A stretch of DNA of 40,853 nt from DATAQC01 sp046263055. GTDB lineage: Bacteria > Actinomycetota > Acidimicrobiia > Acidimicrobiales > AC-14. Numbering within the stretch: the stretch's first letter is position 1; each line of letters begins with the position of its first letter. Shown here one piece after another: positions 16,100-22,892 of the stretch. The position numbers and the translations under genes are program-made. The notes beneath the pieces were generated by a model. The model was not told where the DNA came from. It did not search any database and saw only the letters and a list, made by a program, of their open reading frames with translations. The stretch spans positions 1 through 40,853 of the forward strand of contig JBHELO010000046.1 of assembly GCA_046263055.1 (NCBI GenBank). The letters are read 5' to 3'.

Positions 16100-16163
16100 G
16101 GCGATGGGGCTCGCCCTGAAGCGCCCGAGCCCGGGCTGACGGTCCCTCCGGTTCGAGGAGGAC
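16100..16163 (+). promoter_or_regulatory. Fluoride riboswitch 2 (crcB motif) with SD-masking hairpin
   Basis: P1 is GGCG (16100-16103) paired with CGCC (16112-16115), enclosing AU-GGGGCU. P2 is GCCC (16123-16126) with GGGC (16133-16136). UGACGG follows in place of the usual UGAUGG, and the pseudoknot strand GGUCCC (16141-16146) pairs with GGGGCU (16106-16111). Directly overlapping it, GUCCCUCC (16142-16149) can pair with GGAGGAC (16157-16163) as seven base pairs with one bulged C and a 7-nt loop, hiding the Shine-Dalgarno GGAGG. The pseudoknot and the masking hairpin are mutually exclusive. This is the signature of a translational ON switch. Confidence 0.88.
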
Positions 16164-16170
16164 GGTGCCC

Positions 16171-16260
16171 GTGGGGTCATGGAACGGCGAGCGAGTCGGC
16201 TATCCCGGAAGCGCCCACGACCGGCGGCGCAGCGCCGACGCTCGATCTGGTGCACGGTGA
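16171..16260 (+). CDS. Possible riboswitch-released leader peptide coupled to the next gene
   Basis: The Shine-Dalgarno GGAGG (16157-16161) freed by riboswitch 2 best serves a GTG at 16171 (9-nt spacing), with another in-frame GTG at 16165. That frame encodes about 29 residues (VGSWNGERVGYPGSAHD, then an Arg/Ala-rich end). Its stop TGA (16258-16260) overlaps a GTG at 16257 in the frame of the small helical protein. The GTGA junction suggests translational coupling. The alternative is that a single-base error separates two parts of one gene, or that the helical protein starts at the ATG at 16179, 17 nt from the SD. The peptide resembles nothing known to me. Confidence 0.35.
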   Translation: MGSWNGERVGYPGSAHDRRRSADARSGAR

Positions 16261-16550
16261 CGGACGGGGGGGATGGCACGGCCGCCGGCGTCGACCGGCT
16301 CCTCGACCGGGCCTTCGAGCTGGCGCAGAGCGGCCTCGAGGGCATCAACGAGGTGGCCATCGAGCTGGCCGAGCTCACCGGTGGCGACCGTGGGTTGATC
16401 GAAGGCGCCCTCAGGCGGGCCCGGGCCCTCGCCGAGTCGGAGCCGAGCCGGCTCACCAAGCAGGTCTCGGCCCTCCTGCGGCGCGCGCTGGAGCTGGGCG
16501 ACTGGGACTGGTCGGACGCCACCACGATGGACGTCTCCGACGTCGGCTGA
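16257..16550 (+). CDS. Small helical protein of unknown function under fluoride riboswitch control
   Basis: About 97 residues from the GTG at 16257; the same frame is open back to an ATG at 16179, which would add 26 Arg-rich residues. The recognisable part is strongly amphipathic and helical: VDRLLDRAFELAQSGLEG, INEVAIELAELTGG, LIEGALRRARALAES and LTKQVSALLRRALELGDWDW. The tail is short and acidic (TTMDVSDVG). There is no signal peptide or transmembrane segment, so it is probably cytoplasmic and oligomeric. I know no family for it. Its own riboswitch, and its position between an MFS transporter and a dynamin-like GTPase, tie it to fluoride stress. Start choice is uncertain. Confidence 0.6.
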   Translation: MTDGGDGTAAGVDRLLDRAFELAQSGLEGINEVAIELAELTGGDRGLIEGALRRARALAESEPSRLTKQVSALLRRALELGDWDWSDATTMDVSDVG

Positions 16551-16647
16551 GCGGGAGGCCGCGGCCGGCGCCGTCGTCCGGGCTGCGGCCCGCCAGACCC
16601 CGCCATGGCAGGGTTAAAGCCGGGGGGTCCAGTGAGCCGGTCGGGGG

Positions 16648-16653
16648 TAGTCT
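16648..16653 (+). promoter_or_regulatory. -10 element feeding fluoride riboswitch 3
   Basis: TAGTCT, a TAnnnT box, ends 9 nt before the aptamer begins at 16663. No clear -35 was found. This is the third time in 2.2 kb that a -10 box directly abuts a fluoride aptamer, so the GTPase gene has a transcript of its own. Confidence 0.5.
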
Positions 16654-16662
16654 GGGCACAGC

Positions 16663-16708
16663 GGCGATTGGGCTCGCCGTCGAACGCCTTCGGGCTGATG
16701 GCCCCTAC
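16663..16708 (+). promoter_or_regulatory. Fluoride riboswitch 3 (crcB motif) upstream of a dynamin-like GTPase
   Basis: P1 is GGCG (16663-16666) with CGCC (16675-16678). P2 is GCC-UUCG-GGC (16686-16695), a stable UUCG tetraloop. UGAUGGC follows, and the pseudoknot strand GGCCC (16700-16704) pairs with GGGCU (16670-16674), ending in the conserved CUACGG. Downstream, GCGU-GAG-ACGC (16713-16723) forms a small hairpin just before the ribosome binding site GGAGGAG (16728-16734). An SD-masking partner is less obvious than in copies 1 and 2. The loop's GGCUC could pair with GAGCC overlapping the SD (16732-16736), which would again exclude the pseudoknot. Confidence 0.88.
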
Positions 16709-16737
16709 GGCAGCGTGAGACGCGTCCGGAGGAGCCG

Positions 16738-18456
16738 ATGGCGAGCAAGCTGGAGGAGCTGGGGGAAGCAGCCGGGCGGATGGCGTCGGCGGCGGCGCGG
16801 TACCCGGGCATCGCCAGCCGGGCCGCCCGCATGGCAGACCGCTTGGCCCACGGCCGCTTCCACGTCTCGGTGCTGGGGGAGTTCAAGCGCGGCAAGTCCA
16901 CGTTGATCAACGCGCTGGTGGGCGCCGACGTCCTCCCGACCGGGGTCCTGCCGCTGACCGCGGTGGCCACCGAGGTGGCGTTCGGCGATCCCGGGGCCAC
17001 GGTCGTGCACCTGGACGGCAGTGAGCGGGCGATCGGTCTTGACCAGATGCCCGACTTCGTGACCGAGGGTAGCAACCCGAACAACGAGAAGCAGGTGGCG
17101 CGCGTCGAAGTCCGCGTGCGGGCCGCGCTTCTCGAGCCGGGTCTGGTGCTGGTGGACACACCGGGGATCGGGTCGATCTACCGCCACAACACCGACGTGG
17201 CCCGCCGGGCCGTGGTCGACGCCGACGGCGCCATCCTGGTGTTCTCCGCCGATGCCCCGCTGTCCCAGCACGAGCGGGAGCTGTTGGCCGAGGTGGGCGA
17301 GCGCCAGGCCCCCACCTTCTTCCTGCTGAACAAGGCCGACCACCTGGCCCCCGGCGAGCTCTACGACGTCCGGCGGTTCGTCAGCGACGTCATGGCCGCC
17401 GAGCTGGGCCGCAAGGAGCGCGTGTGGTGCGTCGCCGCCCGTCCCGCCCTGGCTGCGGCCCGGGCCGGGCAGCCGCCGGGCCCGGAGGCCGGTGAGCTCG
17501 GTGGCTTCCTGGCCGCCCTGGACCGGTTCGTCGAGCGCGACCTCGTCGAGGCGCGCCTCGCCACCGCCCGCCGGGAGGTGGCCCGGCTGGGTCGGGACCT
17601 GGCCGACGTGCTGGCCATGGAGGCCTCGGCGCTCGACGTCGACGCCCAGACGCTGGCGGCACGGGTGGAGGACTTCCGCACCGCCGCCGCCCACCAGCGC
17701 CAGGCGTTCACCGACGAGCGGACGCTGCTGGCTCGCGACGTCGCCGCCCTTGTCCGGTCGATCACCGAGGACCTCCAGGAGTTCGCCCGGCGGGAGCCGG
17801 CCAACTGGCAGGCCAGGCTCGAGGCCGTGGCCCGCACCGCCAGGCCGGCCGAGCTGGAGGAGGCGCTCCGGGCCCAGGTCGAGCGGGCGGTGCACGAGGG
17901 TTTCGAGTCCTTCCGCCAGCGCACGGCCCAGGGCGCCGAGGAGTCCTGGCAGCGGCTGGCCGAGCGCTTCCGAGCTCGCACCCAGGCGCGGGTGAACGAG
18001 ATACGGGCGGCGGCCGCCGACCTCTTCGCGGTGTCGTTGCCCGAGGTCACCGTGCCGGCGGTGGCCGAGGAGCGGGAGCGGTTCTTCTACCTGTTCCTGC
18101 ACGTGGGCACGTCGGGCGAGACGCTGGACCACTGGGCCCGCCGGCTGCTGCCGGCCGCCGTGGTCCGCCGCCGGCTGAGCGAGCGGGCGCGGCGCCACCT
18201 CTTGGAGGAGTTCGACAAGCATGCGGGACGCGCCCGCTGGGACCTGTCGCAGCGCCTGGAGGCGGTCCGTCTCCGGTTCGAGGTGGCGATGCGGGAGGAG
18301 CTCGACCGGGCCATCGACTCGATTCTCGAGGCGGCCGACCGGGCGGAGGGTCGCCGCCGCCAGACCCAGGCCGAGCAAGCCCGCCGGCTCACCGACGACG
18401 AGGAGGCGCGAGCAGCCGCCCGGCTCGCCCTCTCGCTCGCCGGTTCCGGCCCATGA
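16738..18456 (+). CDS. Dynamin-like GTPase under fluoride riboswitch control
   Basis: A 572-residue bacterial dynamin-family protein. The G1 loop GEFKRGKS is at residues 47-54 (GEFKRGKSTLINAL), the switch I threonine lies in TGVLPLTAVATE, G3 DTPG is at 140-143 and G4 NKAD at 198-201. Helical stalk-like sequence follows, with a hydrophobic FFYLFLHVG segment and basic WARRLLPAAVVRRRL near residue 450-480, a possible membrane-binding tip. Bacterial dynamin-like proteins bind, tubulate or seal membranes in a GTP-dependent way. The ATG at 16738 has GGAGGAG at ideal spacing, directly after riboswitch 3. The gene is intact. Fluoride control suggests a role in membrane integrity or ion leak during fluoride stress; that is inference. 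Confidence 0.9.
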   Translation: MASKLEELGEAAGRMASAAARYPGIASRAARMADRLAHGRFHVSVLGEFKRGKSTLINALVGADVLPTGVLPLTAVATEVAFGDPGATVVHLDGSERAIGLDQMPDFVTEGSNPNNEKQVARVEVRVRAALLEPGLVLVDTPGIGSIYRHNTDVARRAVVDADGAILVFSADAPLSQHERELLAEVGERQAPTFFLLNKADHLAPGELYDVRRFVSDVMAAELGRKERVWCVAARPALAAARAGQPPGPEAGELGGFLAALDRFVERDLVEARLATARREVARLGRDLADVLAMEASALDVDAQTLAARVEDFRTAAAHQRQAFTDERTLLARDVAALVRSITEDLQEFARREPANWQARLEAVARTARPAELEEALRAQVERAVHEGFESFRQRTAQGAEESWQRLAERFRARTQARVNEIRAAAADLFAVSLPEVTVPAVAEERERFFYLFLHVGTSGETLDHWARRLLPAAVVRRRLSERARRHLLEEFDKHAGRARWDLSQRLEAVRLRFEVAMREELDRAIDSILEAADRAEGRRRQTQAEQARRLTDDEEARAAARLALSLAGSGP

Positions 18457-18819
18457 CCGGTCTTCAACGGTCGGACGAGCGGCGGGACGCGCCCCCGGCG
18501 GCCGCCGCCGGTGACGGGCAGGTGCGACGGGCGGGCCCGGCATGGCGGAGAGCTCGGGAGCGAGAAGGGTCAGCTGGCGGGAAGGCGGTCCGAGCCCGCC
18601 GTCCCCCCGGGCGCGCGCCGTCCGGTCGCTCTGGTGCCCAGTGGGCAGCCGGGACTACTGGGTCTGTCGCTGCCGTTGATCAGTCGCTCGCTCGCCGGCG
18701 GCGCCGGGGTCGTCGCTCGGCCTCTCCGGCGGTGCCAGCGTGGGTCGGGGCGCGATCAGTCGGTGCAACAATTGGAGGACGTTCGATCGGGGATGGGGCA
18801 GCCGAGGGGGTGGACCGCA
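18457..18819. other. 363-nt gap between the GTPase and crcB1
   Basis: No supported gene. One frame starts with an ATG overlapping the GTPase stop (ATGA at 18453-18456) and stays open to 18839, but its translation is Arg/Ala/Gly-rich with no family resemblance. GGGGATGGGGC at 18789-18799 looks like the 5' part of a fluoride aptamer but lacks a P1 partner and the UGAUGGC element. A weak 6-bp hairpin (CCCAGT 18637-18642 with ACTGGG 18657-18662) could attenuate transcription. Confidence 0.4.
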
Positions 18820-19347
18820 GTGGTGGACGACGACGGTGAAGTCGGGGTTGTCCCGATCGACCCCGACCTGTCCCCCTCGGACGCGGCTGAACCGTCTCCG
18901 ACTCACCGGCCCGTCCGCCAGCCCCGCCCGCGGCGCCGCCGGCACCGCGCTTCGGCCGACATCCTGGCCGCGATCGCCGCCGGCGCCGCCCTGGGCGGCC
19001 CCGCCCGATACGAGGTGGCCCAGCTCGTGCACGTGGCCCAGGACGGCTTCCCGTGGGCGACGTTCTGGACCAACATCTCCGGCAGCTTCCTGCTCGGGCT
19101 CGTCCTCGTGCTCGTCATCGAGCGCTTCCCCCCCACCCGGTACGTTCGGCCGTTCTTCGCAACCGGGTTCCTGGGCGCGTACACCACGTTCTCGACCTTC
19201 GCCGTGGAGACCGACCTGCTCGTCAAGTCCGGGCACGTCGTCACCGCCGCCCTGTACGCGTCGGCCAGCCTCGCCGCCGGCGTGATCGCGGCCTGGACGG
19301 GCATCCTCGTCGCCCGTCTCCTGCCGCCCAGTGACAGGCGGGCGTGA
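18820..19347 (+). CDS. crcB: Fluoride channel CrcB/FluC, copy 1, with a basic N-terminal extension
   Basis: The channel part (about residues 46-170) has four hydrophobic segments and the family signatures GGPARYEVAQ, FWTNISGSFLLGL and ATGFLGAYTTFSTFAVET, including the TTFSTF phenylalanine box that lines the fluoride pore. FluC proteins are dual-topology dimers that let fluoride leave the cell passively. Before the first helix there are about 45 extra residues, first acidic (VVDDDGEVGVVPIDPDLSPSD) then basic (RQPRPRRRRHR), unusual for this minimal family. The start is uncertain: GTG at 18820 follows GAGGGGG at workable spacing, while an in-frame ATG at 18793 would add nine residues. The paralogue crcB2 follows 160 nt downstream, so a heterodimeric channel is possible. 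Confidence 0.88.
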   Translation: MVDDDGEVGVVPIDPDLSPSDAAEPSPTHRPVRQPRPRRRRHRASADILAAIAAGAALGGPARYEVAQLVHVAQDGFPWATFWTNISGSFLLGLVLVLVIERFPPTRYVRPFFATGFLGAYTTFSTFAVETDLLVKSGHVVTAALYASASLAAGVIAAWTGILVARLLPPSDRRA

Positions 19348-19507
19348 CCGTTGACCGTCCGATCCTGCGGTTGAGCCTGTTGCCCCTGACCGGGCGTCGT
19401 CAACACCAGCCCCGGGCCGTCGCACCCGGGCCCACGATCCCCCCCATCGGCGGCGCAGGAGCACGGTACCGAGGTCCGAAGGCCCGGGCGCGGGTCAGAG
19501 CGGCCGC

Positions 19508-19882
19508 GTGAGTCTCTTCGGGTGGGCCTGGTTCGTGCTGGCGTGCATGGTCGGCGCCCCGGCCCGGTACCTGCTCGACGGCCTCGTCCAAGACCACACC
19601 GAGGGAGTCTTCCCGTACGGGACCTGGGTGGTGAACGTCACCGGGTCCTTCCTCCTCGGTGCGCTGACCGGGCTGGCGCTCTACCACGGCCTCGGCAAGC
19701 TGCCCAAGACAGTTCTAGGCACCGGCTTCTGCGGTGCCTACACGACCTTTTCGACCTTCACGTTCGAGACCGTGCGCCTCGCCGAGGAGGGCGACTTCGG
19801 CGTTGCCGCGCGGAACGCCGTCTTGTCGCTGTTCGTCGGAGGGGTCGCCGCCGGCGCAGGCTTGACACTGGCGATGCTGTAG
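19508..19882 (+). CDS. crcB: Fluoride channel CrcB/FluC, copy 2
   Basis: A 124-residue protein of standard FluC length, with four membrane segments and no extension. Signatures are GAPARYLLDGL at the end of helix 1, WVVNVTGSFLLGAL (helix 2, with the conserved Asn) and GTGFCGAYTTFSTFTFETVRL (helix 3 break and phenylalanine box). It probably forms a fluoride-selective channel, alone or with crcB1. The GTG at 19508 places the first residues just before helix 1; no strong Shine-Dalgarno is visible. The 160 nt separating the two crcB genes contain no aptamer, so both may rely on read-through from riboswitch-controlled transcripts upstream. Confidence 0.92.
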   Translation: MSLFGWAWFVLACMVGAPARYLLDGLVQDHTEGVFPYGTWVVNVTGSFLLGALTGLALYHGLGKLPKTVLGTGFCGAYTTFSTFTFETVRLAEEGDFGVAARNAVLSLFVGGVAAGAGLTLAML

Positions 19883-19912
19883 CGGCACGGCGCCCGGCGA
19901 CCGCCTCCGGTC

Positions 19913-20746
19913 TCAGCGCAGCTTGTCGGGGTTGACGACCCACCGGATGGCGGTGACGGTCCCGTCAGCGGCGTCGATGGTGCCCGCCAGGTGGGTGTGG
20001 CCCTCGTAATCCACCACGAAGCCCGGCTCGCCGTTGATGGTGACGATGGAGAGGCCGCCGTGGCGGGTGAACCGGGGGATGAGGTGCAGGACGAACCGCG
20101 ACACCCGCTCCCGGCCCCGGATCGGGTGGCGGGCGGCCTTCACGCGGGCGCCCCCGTCGCTCACCAGCACGACCTCCTCGGCCAGCAGCGAGCGCAGGCC
20201 GGCGACGTCGCCGGTGCTGGACGCGGCCAGGAAGCGCTCCAGCAGGGCCCGGTGCTGGGCGGGGTCCACGCGCGCCCGGGGCCGACCGTCGGCCACCCGG
20301 CGGCGGGCCCGGGCGACGAGCTGGCGGCAAGCCGCCTCGCTGCGGTCGAGCGTGGCCGCCACCTCGTCGTACCCGAAGGCGAACACGTCGTGGAGGAGGA
20401 ACGCCGCCCGTTCCACCGGACCCAGCGTCTCCAGCACCACCAGCAGGCCGTACGAGAGCGACTCCGCCAGCTCCACCGGGTCGGCGCCGCGCTCGATGAT
20501 GGGCTCGGGCAGCCACGGGCCGCGATAGCTCTCCCGGCGGACGCGAGCCGAGCGCAGGTGGTCGATGGAGAGCCGGGTGGCCACCGTCGTCGTGAACGCC
20601 TCGGGCGACCGCACCTGGCCCCGCTCGATGGGCTCGCGCACCCGGAGCAGCGTCTCCTGGGCGATGTCGTCGGCGTCGGCCCGGCTGCCGAGCATCCGGT
20701 AGCCGGCGTCGAACGCCCGGCGCCGAAGAGCCCCGAGGTCCGTCAC
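19913..20746 (-). CDS. ECF41-group (SigJ-like) sigma factor with fused SnoaL-like regulatory domain
   Basis: A 277-residue protein. Sigma region 2 covers FDAGYRMLGSRADADDIAQETLLRV (about 9-34). A WLPEP linker motif, diagnostic of ECF41, precedes sigma region 4 (LGPVERAAFLLHDVFAFGYDEVAATL, RSEAACRQLVARARRRV). A C-terminal NTF2/SnoaL-like domain then contains SDGGARVKA (variant of the DGGGK motif) and ends in NPDKL. In ECF41 factors the C-terminal domain itself tunes activity instead of an anti-sigma factor. The GTG start overlaps the stop of the carboxymuconolactone decarboxylase-like gene (GTGA), the classic ECF41 partner. The operon is preceded by an ECF41-type promoter, so it is probably autoregulated. 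Confidence 0.93.
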   Translation of the reverse strand: MTDLGALRRRAFDAGYRMLGSRADADDIAQETLLRVREPIERGQVRSPEAFTTTVATRLSIDHLRSARVRRESYRGPWLPEPIIERGADPVELAESLSYGLLVVLETLGPVERAAFLLHDVFAFGYDEVAATLDRSEAACRQLVARARRRVADGRPRARVDPAQHRALLERFLAASSTGDVAGLRSLLAEEVVLVSDGGARVKAARHPIRGRERVSRFVLHLIPRFTRHGGLSIVTINGEPGFVVDYEGHTHLAGTIDAADGTVTAIRWVVNPDKLR

Positions 20747-21189
20747 GCGGCGAGCGGCGGGGGCGCCTGGTGGGTGGCGACGGCCAGGCGGTTCCACACG
20801 TTGATGGTGGCGATGGCGAGGAGCAGCTCGGCCACCGTGGCCTCGCCGAAGGCGGCCACCGCCGCGTGCCACGTAGGATCGTCCACGCCCGTCTCGCCCA
20901 GGCGGGTCACGGCGTCGGTGAGGGCGAGGGCGGCCCGCTCCTCGTCGCTGAAGAAGGGCGACTCCCGCCACGCCGAGACCGCCAGCAGCCGGCGCACGTC
21001 CTCCCCCGCCTTCAGGGCGTCCGTCCCGTGCATGTCCAGGCAGAAGGCGCACCCGTTCAGCATGGAGGCCCGCAGCTTCACCAGCTCCAGCAACCGGCCG
21101 TCGACGGCCGACCGCACGTGGTGCTCCAGGGCCAGCACCGCCCGGTAGCCCTCGGGGGACAGGGCCTCTGCCTGCATCCGCTGCTCCAT
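20743..21189 (-). CDS. Carboxymuconolactone decarboxylase/AhpD-like protein, ECF41 partner
   Basis: A 148-residue alkylhydroperoxidase-like protein of the CMD family. The redox signature NGCAFCLDMH gives Cys47-x-x-Cys50 and His54. LLELVKLRASML precedes it and ALTDAVTRLGETG and LLLAIATINVWNRLAVA follow, as in the family. Members act as peroxidase-like or CoA-free reductases; here the role is probably in the ECF41 stress response. The ATG at 21189 has AAGGAGA at good spacing; longer open frame upstream is ignored. The gene is first in the operon, and its stop overlaps the sigma factor start. Confidence 0.92.
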   Translation of the reverse strand: MEQRMQAEALSPEGYRAVLALEHHVRSAVDGRLLELVKLRASMLNGCAFCLDMHGTDALKAGEDVRRLLAVSAWRESPFFSDEERAALALTDAVTRLGETGVDDPTWHAAVAAFGEATVAELLLAIATINVWNRLAVATHQAPPPLAA

Positions 21190-21236
21190 GGATCGTCTCC
21201 TTCCGTTTCCGGCGGCCTGGTCGTCGCCGCCACCAT

Positions 21237-21263
21237 GACGAGGCCGGCCCGGCGGCTGTGACA
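21237..21263 (-). promoter_or_regulatory. ECF41-type promoter (TGTCACA-N16-CGTC)
   Basis: On the minus strand TGTCACA (21263 to 21257) is followed after exactly 16 nt by CGTC (21240 to 21237). This equals the published ECF41 consensus as I remember it. It lies 48 nt upstream of the CMD start codon, pointing into the CMD-sigma operon, so the sigma factor very likely controls itself. Confidence 0.85.
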
Positions 21264-21350
21264 GTCCGCGCCGGGCGACCGTCGCCATCGAGGTGGACCT
21301 ACCCTCGATGAACATCCGGCACCGACCGGCTGCCGTTAGCGCTCAGGCCA

Positions 21351-21387
21351 TGGCGGGCGGTCGACTGGCGGGCGGTCGACTGGCGGG
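21351..21387 (+). repeat. 15-bp tandem repeat, about 2.5 copies
   Basis: TGGCGGGCGGTCGAC occurs at 21351-21365 and again at 21366-21380, followed by TGGCGGG. It lies in the divergent region between the ECF41 operon and hen1. It may be a simple slippage repeat; no role is evident. Confidence 0.7.
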
Positions 21388-21491
21388 GAGATTTCCGAGG
21401 ACGGGACGGGCTGGAAGCCCGACGGGCCGAATCTCGGTGGCGTCCGGCCCCGCCGTCGTCCATCATCAGAGTGCTTCCCGAGGCCCGCCCG

Positions 21492-22892
21492 ATGCTGCTC
21501 ACTCTCACCACCACCCACCAGCCGGCCACCGACCTCGGCTTCCTGCTCCACAAGCACCCTGACCGCGTCCACGAGGCGAACACCGCCTTCGGCACCGTTC
21601 GGGTCATCTATCCCGAGGCCACCCCCGAGCGCTGTACGGCCGCGCTTCTCGTGGAGGTGGACCCGATCGGCCTGGTTCGCAACCGCTCCGGCCCCCAGGG
21701 CGACGCCATGTCCATGGCCTCCTACGTCAACGACCGGCCCTATGCCGCGTCGTCGTTCCTCTCGGTGGCCATGGCCAAGGTCCTGGGCACGGCGCTGGCG
21801 GGCCGGAGCAAGGACCGGCCGGACCTGGCCGACACCCCCATCCCCCTTTCCGTCCGCCTGCCGGCAGTTCCGTGCCGCGGTGGCGAGCCCCTCCTGCGCC
21901 GCCTGTTCGAGCCCCTCGGCTACCGGGTCACCGCCTCGCCCATCCCCCTGGACCCGACGTTCCCCCAGTGGGGCGACAGCCGCTACCTGGCCGTCACCCT
22001 GGCCGCCGAGTGCCGCCTCCGAAGCCTCCTCGAGCACCTGTTCGTGCTCCTGCCCGTCCTGGACGACGACAAGCACTACTGGGTCGGCACCGACGAGGTG
22101 GACAAGCTGCTGCGCCGGGGCGGCGCCTGGCTGGCCCGCCATCCTGACAAGGAGCTGATCGCCCGGCGCTACCTGCGCCACGACCGCCGCCTCACCCTCG
22201 ACGCCCTCGCCCGCCTGCTGGCCGACGACCCCGAGGACGCCGACGAGGCGGAGGGAGCGAACGATGCCGAGGAGGCGGTGGCGGAGCGACGGTTGAGCCT
22301 CAACGAGCAGCGGCTGGCGGCGGTGGTGGCCGAGGTCACCGCCAGCGGCGCCCGCCGCGTGGCCGACCTCGGCTGCGGCGGCGGGGCGCTGGTCGCCCGC
22401 CTGTTGCGGGACACCGGCGTGGAGCACGTGCTCGGCGTGGACGTGTCCCACCGGGCCCTGCGCCACGCCGCCCGCCGGCTGCACCTGGACACCATGGCTC
22501 CCCGCCAGCGCCAGCGGGTCGACCTCGTGCAGGGCGCCCTCACCTACCGGGACCGGCGGCTGCAGGGGGTGGACGCGACCACCGTCGTCGAGGTCGTCGA
22601 GCACCTGGACCCGTTCCGCCTGGGCGCCTTCGAACGGGCCCTGTTCGCCCATGCCCGACCGGCGACGGTGATCCTCACCACGCCCAACGTCGAGTACAAC
22701 AGCCTCTTCGAGTCGCTCCCCGCCGGCGCCCTCCGCCATCGCGACCACCGCTTCGAGTGGACGCGCGCCGAGCTGTCGCAGTGGACCGCGGGCGTGGCCG
22801 ACCGCCACGGCTACACCGTCCGCATCTCGGGGATCGGGGCCGGCGATCCCGAGCGGGGGTCGCCCACCCAGCTGGCGGTGTTCCGGCGATGA
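21492..22892 (+). CDS. hen1: Hen1, 3'-terminal RNA ribose 2'-O-methyltransferase
   Basis: A 466-residue bacterial Hen1. The start MLLTLTTTHQPATDLGFLLHKHP is the typical N-terminus, which favours the ATG at 21492 over the in-frame ATG at 21471. The N-terminal half is the Pnkp-interacting region. The C-terminal half is the SAM-dependent methyltransferase, with DLGCGGG at 292-298, the metal ligands Glu367, Glu370 and His371 in VVEVVEHLD, and LRHRDHRFEWTR supplying His416/His419. It methylates the 2'-OH at the 3' end of cut RNA before ligation, so that repaired RNA resists recutting by ribotoxins. Its stop overlaps the pnkp start as ATGA. Confidence 0.96.
   Translation: MLLTLTTTHQPATDLGFLLHKHPDRVHEANTAFGTVRVIYPEATPERCTAALLVEVDPIGLVRNRSGPQGDAMSMASYVNDRPYAASSFLSVAMAKVLGTALAGRSKDRPDLADTPIPLSVRLPAVPCRGGEPLLRRLFEPLGYRVTASPIPLDPTFPQWGDSRYLAVTLAAECRLRSLLEHLFVLLPVLDDDKHYWVGTDEVDKLLRRGGAWLARHPDKELIARRYLRHDRRLTLDALARLLADDPEDADEAEGANDAEEAVAERRLSLNEQRLAAVVAEVTASGARRVADLGCGGGALVARLLRDTGVEHVLGVDVSHRALRHAARRLHLDTMAPRQRQRVDLVQGALTYRDRRLQGVDATTVVEVVEHLDPFRLGAFERALFAHARPATVILTTPNVEYNSLFESLPAGALRHRDHRFEWTRAELSQWTAGVADRHGYTVRISGIGAGDPERGSPTQLAVFRR

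Noticed and set aside
18453..18839. ORF overlapping the GTPase stop by ATGA
   Set aside because: The translation is Arg/Ala/Gly-rich low complexity with no family resemblance, and it overlaps the crcB1 start. The ATGA overlap alone is weak evidence in such GC-rich DNA.
18781..18840. Possible fourth fluoride aptamer upstream of crcB1 (GGGGATGGGGC)
   Set aside because: The following bases are AGCCG rather than a CCCC P1 partner, and there is no P2 hairpin followed by UGAUGGC. At best it is a decayed copy.
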